The notes under the pieces were generated by a model. That model did no database searches and was not told where the DNA came from. It was given only the letters and a program-made list of their open reading frames with translations. This document shows positions 33,462 through 42,713 of a DNA stretch of 64,000 nt, in pieces. This DNA comes from [Clostridium] aminophilum DSM 10710 (GTDB taxonomy: Bacteria > Bacillota > Clostridia > Lachnospirales > Lachnospiraceae), in NCBI RefSeq assembly GCF_000711825.1, contig NZ_JONJ01000011.1, positions 62,001 through 126,000 on the forward strand, read 5' to 3'. Position numbers and translations under genes: made by a program. Within the stretch, counting starts at the first letter, position 1; the number at the start of each line of letters is the position of its first letter.

Positions 33462-35591
33462 TCAGTCGCCCAGGACGCAATCCCACGAGATTCCTCCGGA
33501 CACAACTTTATCATTGCTGATTACGTTGATGCCGCTCATGGTCATGTGAGTGCTGTCGGTAAGTGTGATGGTGATGGGGCCTTTGTTGGTCGGCGCGTCG
33601 ATGATCAGCACACTGCTGCTTTTCTCGGAAACGGTGCCGGGGTAGGACTTGCCGTTCGCCCCTTTTCCAAAGGCAACCAGGTTGTAGGAGTTGGCTCCGG
33701 TCTGGTCAATCTGAAAACCAAAGGCGGTCGGTTCACCGCTTTTGCCGACGATGTACCATTTGCCGGCAAAGGTATCCTTATCGTCGATGACTATTTCCGT
33801 CGTCGGATAGTCGAAACGGAACATTGCGCTTGTGACTGGTTCGTCGTTGTCGATATCGGCGTTCGGCTCATAGACATTCAGACGATCGGGCAGACCTGCC
33901 ATAATATAGCCGATCACCGTTGCTTCGGTCTTGATGGAACCGTCCGCGCTCAGTTTTCCGGTCCAGCTCTTGACGGCTTTCTCTGATTTCGCCGCAGGGC
34001 TGAGTTCTGCAAAGCGGATCCGATAGTCACGGAAGGACGGATCGGCCTTATTTTCCATGTTTTCGTGAATGTCAAAAGTGATCGTACGGTTCAGTTCCGC
34101 TTTCACTTCGTTCATGCTGTTCAGAAGGAGCTGTTCCGTCCTGCGCTGGTAATCCTTCTGCATCTCTTTCAGGATGGCGCTGGACAGACGCTGGTACATA
34201 CGCTCCTTGTACTGCTTGACGAGCACTTCCTCCTGATCTTTTGTGATCGTTCCGACGCGGCCTCCGGAGAAGTGTTCCGCAAAGTCGGTCTGCAGCTGCC
34301 ATACGACGTTATCGCTCTCTTTAAAGAACTTGCGGGCATAGGAATCGATCTCATCCTCGAGGTATTGTTTGAACTGTTTTTCGTCTCCCTCAGAGTCAGC
34401 GACCGCTTTGGCGACAATATCCCGCCATTCTTTGGTTTTTCTGGCCACGTGGCTGGTCCCGTAGTCCCTGCCGCCGGGGAATTTATCATTGTAATAGAGA
34501 TACAGGTTGTTGATTCGCTCGACCTTGTATCCCTGCGCGGCCTGCGCAAATTCCGTGATAGACCGGTCGATCATGCTGACGCCCACCAGACTGATGCCGA
34601 GAGCGGTATTCGCGCCGGCGCTGAGGGCAAACATGCCGGCATCCTTGTAGATCGTGAGGATGTCATCGCGGGTTTTTTCATCTTTGAGGATTTCAATTCC
34701 AAGGTTGACTGCGCTGAAGGCAAAGCCGACATTTCCCATCTTATCCCAGAAGCCCTCGTTGAGTTTTGCATATTTTTCCGTGAAGAAGAAAAGGTCGGAG
34801 AGCTGCATGGCTGTGCCGGCGTCATTTACCTTCGCGAAAGAGTTGTTGATATCCGTGAAGAAGTCGGTCATGGCGACTTCGCCGAGTTTGAAACATTTCT
34901 CACTGGACGCGCCGTTTGCCGCATATTCCGCAAGCGCCGCAGCAGATTCATCCAGATGGCCTCCGTAGAGTGACTCATAGAGCCCTTCGGAATCGATGGA
35001 CGAGATATAGGCTTTGCGAAGCCCCGCATTTTTCACTTCGAAGCAGCCGTATTTGGACAGATGATCCGTGTGGATGACGACTTCTCCGGCTTCCGCGTCC
35101 ACGTCAAAGAGCACATCCTCCCATTTGCCTGTCGATTCATTGAAATATTTGGCTCCGACACATTTCGCAGGGTCTTCCCCCGGATCGCAGAATTTTCCGT
35201 CATAGGGGATGCGGATGTCGATCCAGGTGTCCAGATCGTGCGTATCCCCGATATTGATTTCATACGTCGTTGCCTGCCAGTCTCCGTTTTCCGCGGTCTC
35301 CGTGCCGGCGGGCCGGATGCTGACATCCACCTCGTCTTCCGGATAATCGAACAGAAGAGGAGATAATTCCAGTTTCACCCCTGTTTTGCTGTCTGCGGTA
35401 AGGTTCTCAGAGGAGACTGTGACGGTCTCAGCGGGTTCCGGTTCCGCCTGCCGGTCGGCAATGCTCCCGGAAGCGCCGGTATTCTCTGCACTGTCTGGTT
35501 TTGATGCATTGTTGCCGGAACCGCCGCAGGCGGTGATAAGCAGGGAAAACACTACGGTAAGACTCAGATACTTCATCGAACGTTTTCTCAT
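33462..35591 (-). CDS. Large secreted lipoprotein of unknown function
   Basis: The 709-residue exported protein has signal peptide MRKRSMKYLSLTVVFSLLI and a clear lipobox ITAC at about 20-23, then a short acidic tether. The N-terminal region (about 70-200) is beta-rich; the middle (about 250-520) is helical with many Lys/Glu; the C terminus (about 580-709) has beta strands with GKWYIVG and TFAGKW, as in lipocalin-like ligand domains. I do not recognise the family. The start is set at 35591 because of an ideal AGGAGG; an upstream in-frame ATG at 35627 lacks one. Confidence 0.75.
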   Translation of the reverse strand: MRKRSMKYLSLTVVFSLLITACGGSGNNASKPDSAENTGASGSIADRQAEPEPAETVTVSSENLTADSKTGVKLELSPLLFDYPEDEVDVSIRPAGTETAENGDWQATTYEINIGDTHDLDTWIDIRIPYDGKFCDPGEDPAKCVGAKYFNESTGKWEDVLFDVDAEAGEVVIHTDHLSKYGCFEVKNAGLRKAYISSIDSEGLYESLYGGHLDESAAALAEYAANGASSEKCFKLGEVAMTDFFTDINNSFAKVNDAGTAMQLSDLFFFTEKYAKLNEGFWDKMGNVGFAFSAVNLGIEILKDEKTRDDILTIYKDAGMFALSAGANTALGISLVGVSMIDRSITEFAQAAQGYKVERINNLYLYYNDKFPGGRDYGTSHVARKTKEWRDIVAKAVADSEGDEKQFKQYLEDEIDSYARKFFKESDNVVWQLQTDFAEHFSGGRVGTITKDQEEVLVKQYKERMYQRLSSAILKEMQKDYQRRTEQLLLNSMNEVKAELNRTITFDIHENMENKADPSFRDYRIRFAELSPAAKSEKAVKSWTGKLSADGSIKTEATVIGYIMAGLPDRLNVYEPNADIDNDEPVTSAMFRFDYPTTEIVIDDKDTFAGKWYIVGKSGEPTAFGFQIDQTGANSYNLVAFGKGANGKSYPGTVSEKSSSVLIIDAPTNKGPITITLTDSTHMTMSGINVISNDKVVSGGISWDCVLGD

Positions 35592-35740
35592 AAGATCCTC
35601 CTTTATACGATATTTTTTTAAAACCATAAAAACAATATCCGGATGTCCGAAAGCACAGTTGTCTATGATACGCCCAAAGGAACAATAACCGCAGAATTCA
35701 ACGGAAGAAAAGGGAAATAATATTCAGTTTTGGTTATTTT

Positions 35741-35749
35741 AAGTATAAC
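35741..35749 (-). promoter_or_regulatory. Extended -10 of the large lipoprotein promoter
   Basis: TGTTATACT on the minus strand, identical to the element before the LRR lipoprotein. The rest of 35592-35978 has no other recognisable feature beyond a gttag/ctaac pairing near 35921. Confidence 0.6.
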
Positions 35750-35978
35750 ATGAACTGTCTTCGTAAAAAAAACATTCTTCGGAAAATAATGCGATGTATC
35801 GGCAGGAAATGAGGACAATTCAGGAAGGTTTCCCGGGATATTCCCTGGCGCTTATGCGCAGGCGGAAAGATGGCCTTTGTCTCTCTTGCATTCCGGACAA
35901 AAGGAGACTATAACAGGTGGTTAGAGCTAACTAATTTTGACTGATCAAAAAATGATCTGTTTGTGGGAGGAATGAGCG

Positions 35979-36857
35979 ATGTCCAGAAGAGCATCTAATT
36001 TTCAGCGCGTAGTCATGTCATGGGGATATCGGGGGAAAGAGATCTTTAAGCCGTTGAACACCGGAAGAATCGACGAGCATGTGTCCTGTGTCCGGGAATG
36101 GATCGCGAATATTTTCTTTTATTCGAAGAACGGAACGACCGTCATGATCGATGCCGGATACAATTATGAACGGCTGGCGGAAAAATTGAAATGGGTCGAT
36201 GTGGATCCGGCCTCCATTCAGCATATTCTGCTGACGCATCAGGATACCGATCACGTCGGTGCCGTGGAGCGCGACAGTGACGGACTCTTTCGCAGGGCAA
36301 AAGTCTATCTCAGTGAAACAGAAAACAGATATCTGACGGGAGAGGTGCGCCGGAAGGTATGCTTTGGCCTTTATAAGCTCCCGATGGTGGTGAGCGATAA
36401 TGAGCGGAGGCTCTTAAAAGACGGCGAGATATTTTATATTGGAGACATCCGGGTGGAGGCGATCCTGGTTCCGGGACACACCTGGGGACACATGGTCTAT
36501 CTGATCGATGACCGGTATCTGTTTACCGGAGATACGATCTGGTTTGGACCGGACGGCGGTTACAGTTTTATCGGAGGTCTTGCCGAAGACAATCGTCTGT
36601 CGGTACAGTCCCTTGCGGCACTGGAGCGAAATCTCCGCGGAAGAGACATTTTTCCAAAGGTGATCACCGGACACACCGGATGGTCGGACGATCCGGATTT
36701 TGTCTTTGCGCATACCGATCTTGTGTGCAACGGGCTGAAAAAGCAGAAACCGCATGATCCGAATGCGCCGTATGACGGTTATGATGAGAGGGATGATACG
36801 GAAGCGCGGGCAAGGAGTGGGATGCTGAAGAGAGTGGAGCCGGTGGTGGTTTCCTGA
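35979..36857 (+). CDS. Metallo-beta-lactamase-fold hydrolase
   Basis: The 292-residue protein has metal ligands of the fold: THQDTDHVGAVE (about 85-96; the first position of the usual HxHxDH motif is His, the third Asp-Thr-Asp-His), PGHTWGHM (about 165-172), the bridging Asp in FTGDTIWFG and a late His in VITGHTGW. This resembles glyoxalase-II-like or general MBL hydrolases; the substrate is unknown. The tail is charged. GGGAGGAATG lies before the start. It stands alone before the UPF0597 gene. Confidence 0.85.
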   Translation: MSRRASNFQRVVMSWGYRGKEIFKPLNTGRIDEHVSCVREWIANIFFYSKNGTTVMIDAGYNYERLAEKLKWVDVDPASIQHILLTHQDTDHVGAVERDSDGLFRRAKVYLSETENRYLTGEVRRKVCFGLYKLPMVVSDNERRLLKDGEIFYIGDIRVEAILVPGHTWGHMVYLIDDRYLFTGDTIWFGPDGGYSFIGGLAEDNRLSVQSLAALERNLRGRDIFPKVITGHTGWSDDPDFVFAHTDLVCNGLKKQKPHDPNAPYDGYDERDDTEARARSGMLKRVEPVVVS

Positions 36858-36917
36858 AGGATAATCCCGGACCGAAAGAGTGTCATCCTTTCCTGAAAAT
36901 AATGAAGCCGGAGTACA

Positions 36918-36946
36918 TTGTATTTGGGGAGAAACAGTGATATTAT
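36918..36946 (+). promoter_or_regulatory. Promoter of the UPF0597 gene
   Basis: TTGTAT (36918-36923), 17 bp, TATTAT (36941-36946). The -10 lies inside a 14-bp inverted repeat. Confidence 0.65.
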
Positions 36947-36972
36947 CAGTAATAATACTACTGATAATATCA
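36938..36972. promoter_or_regulatory. 14-bp perfect dyad over the -10 region, candidate operator
   Basis: TGATATTATCAGTA and TACTGATAATATCA pair perfectly around ATAATAC. It covers the -10 box and the expected start of transcription, so a dimeric repressor bound here would block the promoter. Confidence 0.7.
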
Positions 36973-37001
36973 GACGTTTTCTGGAAGAAGGGAGCTGTAC
37001 A

Positions 37002-38324
37002 ATGGCATTATCGAGAGAATTGATGGAGAACTATACACAGATTCTGAAGGAGGAGCTGATTCCGGCGATGGGCTGCACCGAGCCGATTGCGATCGCTTAT
37101 GCAGCGGCGGTTGCGCGGAAGATCCTGGGGGAGGATCCGGTTCGCGTGGAAGTCAACTGCTCCGGCAACATGATCAAGAACGTGAAGGGCGTGACGGTGC
37201 CGAATTCCGGGGGGCTCAAGGGAATCGACGCAGCGGCGCTGCTCGGTATCGTAGGCGGCGATCCGGAGAAGGCACTGGAGGTGATCGCGAAGGTGACGGA
37301 CGCTGAGCGGGCGAAGACGGCAGAGATTGTCAAAAAACATATCTGCGACGTCTCTCTGGTGGAAAATGTTCCGAACCTCTATATCCAGATTCTTCTCACC
37401 GGTGAGCATCATACATCCGAGGTTGTCATCAGCAAACGCCATACCAATCTTGCGGTCATGAAGCGGGACGGAAAAGACTGCGGAAACTGTCAGGAAGGCG
37501 AGGCGTCCCACAGTCTGGATCAGGCGAAGGAAGAGAAGGAGGACAATGAGCGCCGGAAAATGACGCTGATGGATCTGCTCGAGTATGCGGATACCGTTGA
37601 TCTGGACGATGTGAGAGAGGTGCTGGAGCGGCAGATTGCATTTAACAGCGCGATTGCACAGGAGGGACTCGACAATGCCTGGGGAGCCGGCGTCGGAAAA
37701 ACGATCGTGGAACATTGGGGCGGAAATGTCAAAGAACTCGCCTGCGCCATGGCGGCAGCCGGGTCGGATGCGCGGATGAGCGGATGTCCTCTGCCGGTTG
37801 TGATCAACTCCGGAAGCGGAAACCAGGGAATCACCGTGACCATGCCGGTGGTGGTCTATGCGAAGGAGTGGCACGTATCCCACGACAAGATGCTGCGTTC
37901 TCTTCTGGTCAGCAATCTGGTATCCATCTATATCAAGCATTATATCGGTGCGCTCAGCGCATTCTGCGGCGCGGTCAGCGCGGCCTGCGGTGCCGGCGCG
38001 GCGGTTACCTATATGTCCGGCGGTGATTATTCCCACATCGGCAAGACGATCACGAATGCGCTGTGCAATGTCGGCGGTATTGTCTGTGATGGCGCAAAGC
38101 CCAGCTGTGCGGCAAAGATCGCGGCGTCGGTTCATGCGGCGCTCCTCGGCCATTACATGAGTATGGGCGGCCGTCAGTTTGAGGCCGGAGAGGGCCTGGT
38201 GGAAGAAGACGTCGAGCAGACGATTAAGAATATGGGATATGTCGGAAAAGTCGGCATGAAGGGAACGGATCACGAGATCCTGAATGTCATGATCGACAAG
38301 GTGGATGTCGATTCCAGCCTGTGA
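37002..38324 (+). CDS. UPF0597 / L-cysteine desulfidase family protein
   Basis: The 440-residue protein has MGCTEPIAIAYAAA near the N terminus, NCSGNMIKNVKGVTVPN, GSGNQGITVTMP in the centre and SAACGAGAAVTYMSGG then AKPSCAAK near the C terminus. The conserved cysteines probably hold a [4Fe-4S] cluster. The family includes archaeal cysteine desulfidase and bacterial YhaM/CyuA-type enzymes that make sulfide, ammonia and pyruvate from cysteine, and is related to serine dehydratase. The ATG at 37002 follows GAAGGGAG; the longer frame from 36918 would start inside the promoter. Confidence 0.87.
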   Translation: MALSRELMENYTQILKEELIPAMGCTEPIAIAYAAAVARKILGEDPVRVEVNCSGNMIKNVKGVTVPNSGGLKGIDAAALLGIVGGDPEKALEVIAKVTDAERAKTAEIVKKHICDVSLVENVPNLYIQILLTGEHHTSEVVISKRHTNLAVMKRDGKDCGNCQEGEASHSLDQAKEEKEDNERRKMTLMDLLEYADTVDLDDVREVLERQIAFNSAIAQEGLDNAWGAGVGKTIVEHWGGNVKELACAMAAAGSDARMSGCPLPVVINSGSGNQGITVTMPVVVYAKEWHVSHDKMLRSLLVSNLVSIYIKHYIGALSAFCGAVSAACGAGAAVTYMSGGDYSHIGKTITNALCNVGGIVCDGAKPSCAAKIAASVHAALLGHYMSMGGRQFEAGEGLVEEDVEQTIKNMGYVGKVGMKGTDHEILNVMIDKVDVDSSL

Positions 38325-38360
38325 AAAAATAGAATAAAACAGACAATTGGCGGAAATGAT

Positions 38361-38388
38361 AAAGTTTGAAAGTAAACTTTCAAACTTT
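38361..38388. repeat. 13-bp perfect inverted repeat after the UPF0597 gene
   Basis: aaagtttgaaagt and actttcaaacttt separated by two bases. It may be a weak terminator or an operator for the downstream leader. Confidence 0.75.
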
Positions 38389-38395
38389 GATTGAC

Positions 38396-38448
38396 GGCTC
38401 AAATAGACAAGCAAGCTTGTCTGCTTGAGCCTGGAGGACAAAAATATG
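38396..38448 (+). repeat. Hairpin-plus-RBS leader element, copy 1
   Basis: A hairpin (ggctcaa/ttgagcc outside, agacaagc/gcttgtct inside) followed by tGGAGGacaaaaatATG. It is similar along its whole length to 63272-63322, which leads the HAD phosphatase gene. Confidence 0.75.
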
Positions 38449-38499
38449 GAAGGTAACATCATAAGGATAAGGAAAGAAAAAGAAATTATAACATTTTAA
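38446..38499 (+). CDS. Short ORF behind the leader hairpin (17 aa)
   Basis: MEGNIIRIRKEKEIITF follows a strong GGAGG. It may be a leader peptide or the remnant start of a lost gene; its own sequence gives no hint. The 38500-38686 stretch before the GGDEF gene shows nothing else. Confidence 0.35.
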   Translation: MEGNIIRIRKEKEIITF

Positions 38500-38686
38500 C
38501 CTGAAAACTGTTACAATATTATGGAAGTATACAAAAATTAAATTGCATTTTATGGCATGAAACGGCAATTGGCAGTGGATGGAGAGAAGCACGCCGGTAT
38601 TTTTTGAGAACAGAAGGCGGATGATCGGGCGCAGTGCGGCTTCGGAAAATCCGGAAAGCAGCATTTTCCAAAAAGCAGGAGCAGAT

Positions 38687-40147
38687 ATGTACAGCAAAAC
38701 AGTAGCAGAAAGTCTTGAAAATGGAGTGGGGAAGTTTGAAACGGAGCTGCCGATTGACGTTGAGGATGCGTCTCCGTTATTTGATCTGTCCGCCTATCCG
38801 GAAAATCAGCATGATCTTCTTAGAGAATGCAACCGCAGAATTGCAGAGGCAAACAGCAAATACCGTATTGCCCGGTTTCGGGAGGAAATGTTTGCCAAGG
38901 GATTGAAAGCGGGGATGTTTTTCTGCACCTTTGACCGGGACGAGAATCTGCTCAGCTTTGAGTTCAATGATGAAACCCGGAAGATGCTGGGGTATGACGG
39001 GGTGGAGGATCTTCCCGATGAATTTGACAGTTGGGTGAAGACGCTTGTCCCGGAGGAAAGAGATGCGATCGTGAAGCTTTTCTGGGATTCCATTCATGTT
39101 CACCGGGAGCTTCCGGAGATTACGCACGCCACCTATCGGATGCTGAAAAAAGACGGCACCATTATTTGGATTACCGGAGCCGGTCGTTTCATTCGGCGTC
39201 CGGATGACGGATCGCTGGAGATCTATATGGGCTGCTATCGGGATATCACCGCGCAGCAGGAACTGAAGGAACATATAAAGATCATTGAGGCGATCGGTAA
39301 AGTGTTCAATTTTTCCCTGTTTATCGATGTACGGGATATGAGTTACCGTGTGATCAGCACCAATGAATATGTGGAGATGGCTCCGAAGGATCCGGATGCC
39401 TTTCAGTTTCTCAGAAACAATATTGACACAACCGTGGCGGAGCATTTCCGAAAGAGCATGCATGAGTGGCTGAACCTGAAAATGATTCTTTCAGCCATCG
39501 AGGAGAACGGTTCAACCAGTATGGAGTTTTACAGTGAGAGCGCTCACCGCTGGTTTGAGGGAATTTTTATGGTCGGCGACCGGGATGAAGAGGGCAAGAT
39601 CACACATATCGTATACGGCTGTCTCGATACCACGGACGTAAAACTGCAGAAACTCGCCCAGCAGAAGAAGATTTCCGATTTCGAGGCGGAGATTTATTTC
39701 GACTCCCTGTTCCGAGTGCGGAACCGGAGATTCCTGGATGAGAAAGTGATCGGTAAACCGTGTCATGCCGTGGTTATGGCTGATATCGACCTGTTCAAAC
39801 AGATCAATGACACGGCCGGCCATCAGCGCGGCGACGAAGTCATCCAAAAGGTTGCAGAGCTTCTTTCCCGGTCGGTACGGAAAGAAGATGTCGTTCTCCG
39901 CTACGGCGGCGACGAGTTCATGATGGTATTTTTTGATATCACCAGGAAAGATCTGGAGGCGAAACTCTCGTATCTGCTGTCTGAAGTGAAGAAGATCACG
40001 TTTGATAATGGGCCGGAAACCAGAATCTCGATGAGTTTCGGCGGAGCATTTGGAATCGATATGGTATATAATCTGATCGGAATTGCCGACAAGGCGTTAT
40101 ATGAATCCAAAAAGAAGCGTGATAGTTATACGGTGATTGAGACATAA
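38687..40147 (+). CDS. PAS-GGDEF diguanylate cyclase
   Basis: The 486-residue cytoplasmic protein has a PAS domain (about 85-195, with GRFIRRPDDGSLEIYMGCY and DITAQQ), a second sensor-like region (about 205-320) and a C-terminal GGDEF domain (about 330-486). The active site RYGGDEFMMVF is intact (about 404) and an RKED motif five residues before GGDEF is a product-inhibition I-site. It should make cyclic di-GMP from two GTP. The start at 38687 is taken for its AGGAG site; the frame is open back to 38579. Confidence 0.92.
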   Translation: MYSKTVAESLENGVGKFETELPIDVEDASPLFDLSAYPENQHDLLRECNRRIAEANSKYRIARFREEMFAKGLKAGMFFCTFDRDENLLSFEFNDETRKMLGYDGVEDLPDEFDSWVKTLVPEERDAIVKLFWDSIHVHRELPEITHATYRMLKKDGTIIWITGAGRFIRRPDDGSLEIYMGCYRDITAQQELKEHIKIIEAIGKVFNFSLFIDVRDMSYRVISTNEYVEMAPKDPDAFQFLRNNIDTTVAEHFRKSMHEWLNLKMILSAIEENGSTSMEFYSESAHRWFEGIFMVGDRDEEGKITHIVYGCLDTTDVKLQKLAQQKKISDFEAEIYFDSLFRVRNRRFLDEKVIGKPCHAVVMADIDLFKQINDTAGHQRGDEVIQKVAELLSRSVRKEDVVLRYGGDEFMMVFFDITRKDLEAKLSYLLSEVKKITFDNGPETRISMSFGGAFGIDMVYNLIGIADKALYESKKKRDSYTVIET

Positions 40148-40238
40148 AGAGATCCATGAGAGCCGAAGCGTGAGAAATGAGAATTGTGAGGATTGTGACG
40201 GAGTTCGGATGAACTTTGAATCTGTGATCACGAGCGAG

Positions 40239-40266
40239 AGCCCCGGGCCGGATGGCCCGGGGCTTT
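40239..40266 (+). terminator. Terminator after the GGDEF gene
   Basis: The arms agccccgggcc and ggcccggggct around a short loop, then TTTT. Confidence 0.85.
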
Positions 40267-40303
40267 TGCGGTGTGTCAGATCACACAGAAAACGGTGCGC
40301 TAC

Positions 40304-40431
40304 GCCGTCCGGCTGTGGTCCGGCGTTATCCGGCAAACGAACACTGCGCCGTCCGGCTGTGGTCCGGCGTTATCCGGCAAACGAACACTGCGCCGTCCGG
40401 CTGTGGTCCGGCGTTATCCGGCAAACGAAGC
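40304..40431. repeat. 44-bp direct tandem repeat, three copies
   Basis: Units start at 40304, 40348 and 40392. The first two are identical; the third diverges in its last eight bases. Each unit contains three CCGGC/CCGGC-like blocks (gtccggctgtggtccggcg). The array lies between the GGDEF terminator and the end of the convergent PAP2 gene. There are no spacers, so it is not a CRISPR. Confidence 0.93.
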
Positions 40432-40432
40432 A

Positions 40433-41380
40433 TTATGCCGCCGGCTTGTGTTCCAGATGTTTTATACAGAACGGAACGAGGAAGGTTACATAGAACATCT
40501 GGACGAAGCAGGTCAGGAGTGTTCCGCCTGCTCCCGGAATCCCGCTTTTGAACAACGGCAGCAGGATCAGGCTGACGGCATAATATCCGAGAAGTCCTGC
40601 CGTGAGTCTGGTCATCCGCGTCATCATCGGGATATCGGTTGAAAAACCGACATATCGTCTTTCCAACACCCAGCCGAGCAGGAAGCCGATGCACCAGCCG
40701 ACACCCTTGAAGGTGTCGTTGGCCATTTTGGCACCGTCCACCAGCAGTTTTCCCGCTGCGTCATAATCAACCGGATAAGATTTTAGAGCCGCGTATGCGG
40801 CAACTGCGACGGAGATACCGATACCGGCACACATCACCGCGATATCTTTTTCCGGATGCCGATTGATCCATGCAAGAAGCTTTGCCGTCAGCCACATGAC
40901 AAGAACGCCTGCCGCCAGACCGACCAGAATATCCTGCGGGGTGTGTACGCCGAGGAAATTCCGGCTTAACGCGATGAGTACGGCAATCAATCCAAGGACA
41001 ACCCGAAGAAGTCGGGGGAGTTCCCGGCGGATCGCGCCTCCTCCGAAGAGAGAGGCGGCATTCATGCTGTGTCCGCTGGGAAATGAATAACCGGTCGCCG
41101 ACGCGAGGGCATCGCTGTCGGGAATAATCCGCGGATCCCGGATCCAGGGACGGTATACGCAGGCGCTCACCTTTAAAAGGCCGTTGACGATCCGGTTGCC
41201 GCTCCAGCCCATCAGAAGATAGGTGCCGAAGTTTTTGCTGACGCACCAGTAGATCAGGGCGGTGAAAATCAGGACCGTGTTCATTTCTCCGATGTAACTC
41301 ATCTTGGTCATAAAGGCGGTCAGACAGGAACCGACTCCGTTCCGGAATTCCTGAAAACCCAACAGTATATTGATATCCAT
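40433..41380 (-). CDS. PAP2 family membrane phosphatase
   Basis: The 315-residue polytopic protein has the three PAP2 motifs in order: KVSACVYRP (about 70-78), PSGHS (about 99-103) and SRNFLGVHTPQD (about 138-149). The family removes phosphate from lipid phosphates such as undecaprenyl pyrophosphate or phosphatidic acid at the outer membrane face. Extra C-terminal helices follow the catalytic core. The 3' end of the gene abuts the 44-bp tandem repeat. Confidence 0.92.
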   Translation of the reverse strand: MDINILLGFQEFRNGVGSCLTAFMTKMSYIGEMNTVLIFTALIYWCVSKNFGTYLLMGWSGNRIVNGLLKVSACVYRPWIRDPRIIPDSDALASATGYSFPSGHSMNAASLFGGGAIRRELPRLLRVVLGLIAVLIALSRNFLGVHTPQDILVGLAAGVLVMWLTAKLLAWINRHPEKDIAVMCAGIGISVAVAAYAALKSYPVDYDAAGKLLVDGAKMANDTFKGVGWCIGFLLGWVLERRYVGFSTDIPMMTRMTRLTAGLLGYYAVSLILLPLFKSGIPGAGGTLLTCFVQMFYVTFLVPFCIKHLEHKPAA

Positions 41381-41429
41381 GACTTATCCTTCCTGTTATG
41401 GCAAAACTGAAATTTAGATTTTATCAAGT

Positions 41430-42371
41430 TCACTCTTCTTCTTTGGTCAGATGCTCGTCCATGAAATCCAGAATTCCGTCTTCCACGATCTCTTTGAGAT
41501 CCCGGTAATTGTGAATCTCATGGCGATAGCCCGGATAGAGCATGGTTTCCACATCGTGTCCAGTATCGATCAGCCAGTTGGTCGTCTGCATGACGCCGGT
41601 TCCGAACTGACCGACCGGATCCTGATCCCCCGCGATATTGTAGATCGGAAGCCCGGCCGGAACCTTCTTTGCCCATTCTTCGCCGGTGATATATTCCATC
41701 ATCTGACCGAAGTAATAGAAGGACTGATTCAGACACGGTCTGCTGAATGCGTCAAACGGGTCGGCGGCGTGATCCTTCTGAACGAACGGATCCGCGCAGA
41801 TCCATTCATTGCCGATGGAGGCGCCTTCCGGGCATCGGCGGAACATCCAGCCCATCATTTTTGCCGGAACCAGCGGATCCGCTTCTTTCCCTTTTCCTTC
41901 ATCCATCAGTTTCTGAAGATAGCCCAGATTCTCTTTCAGATCCGGCCATACGCCGAGGGTTCCGCAGATGGTTACACCTGCAAGCTCATCGCCGTATTTT
42001 GTGATGTAATCGCGGACGATGAACGATCCCATGCTGTGACCGAAGAGGAAATACGGCAGATCCGGGTACATTTTGACCGTCAGGTCATGGAGCCGGTGTT
42101 CATCCTCCATCATCGTATGGAATCCTTTGTCACCCCAGTCACCCCAGGTGTTGTTTTCCAGCGCGGTCTTTCCATGACCGACGTGATCGTCGGCGGCCAC
42201 GATATAACCTTCTTCGACAAACGTTGAAATCATATGAAGATACCGGCGGGAGTGTTCCCCGAAACCATGGATCAGCTGTACAATGCCCTTGGGCTCGGCA
42301 GCCGGGACGTAGATCCATCCGTATACGGTATCTCTTTCATTGAATGACGGGAAATTGACTTCGTGCAGCAT
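41430..42371 (-). CDS. Alpha/beta hydrolase, monoacylglycerol lipase-like
   Basis: The 313-residue cytoplasmic hydrolase has the oxyanion region LIHGFGEHSRRY (about 33-44), the nucleophile elbow GHSMGS (about 113-118), an acid in NIAGDQDPVG and a late histidine in GYRHEIHNY. This is the Hydrolase_4/lysophospholipase pattern. A cap domain lies between about 150 and 240. It sits 49 bp downstream of the PAP2 start on the minus strand, so both may be on one transcript and act on lipids. Confidence 0.9.
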   Translation of the reverse strand: MLHEVNFPSFNERDTVYGWIYVPAAEPKGIVQLIHGFGEHSRRYLHMISTFVEEGYIVAADDHVGHGKTALENNTWGDWGDKGFHTMMEDEHRLHDLTVKMYPDLPYFLFGHSMGSFIVRDYITKYGDELAGVTICGTLGVWPDLKENLGYLQKLMDEGKGKEADPLVPAKMMGWMFRRCPEGASIGNEWICADPFVQKDHAADPFDAFSRPCLNQSFYYFGQMMEYITGEEWAKKVPAGLPIYNIAGDQDPVGQFGTGVMQTTNWLIDTGHDVETMLYPGYRHEIHNYRDLKEIVEDGILDFMDEHLTKEEE

Positions 42372-42513
42372 AAGACGCCTCCTCTGTTTGATGGATTCGG
42401 ACCGTGTCCGCGAAATCCAAAGAGGCGGTGTTCCTTACCCGTTCGGATTGGGCGAAAACAGACCGAAATGTGCAGAAAATACAGTGTGAATAGATGGAAT
42501 AATCCACAAATAG

Positions 42514-42522
42514 AGTATAACA
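42514..42522 (-). promoter_or_regulatory. Extended -10 of the alpha/beta hydrolase promoter
   Basis: TGTTATACT on the minus strand, the same element as before the two lipoproteins. The rest of 42372-42653 holds nothing else that I can support. Confidence 0.6.
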
Positions 42523-42653
42523 TGAAAAAATACTTATACCAGAGCGGAATTGTGGGAAGCACACGGCAGGAAACGTGAAAATGTTGAACGGTAAATTGTG
42601 GATGGAATAATGTGAAGGGAAAATAAAAAAAATAAAAAATTCAGAATAAATCG

Positions 42654-42682
42654 TTGACAAATGAAACATGATTTGGTAGACT
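42654..42682 (+). promoter_or_regulatory. Promoter of tRNA cassette 1
   Basis: A perfect TTGACA (42654-42659), 17 bp, TAGACT (42677-42682). A gtcgc-gtga-gcgac hairpin follows before the tRNA. Confidence 0.9.
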
Positions 42683-42713
42683 ATCAAAGTCGCGTGAGCG
42701 ACAGCAAGGATGT

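Noticed and set aside
40304-40431. Possible CRISPR array
   Set aside because: Units are contiguous 44-bp tandem repeats without spacers and there are no cas genes.
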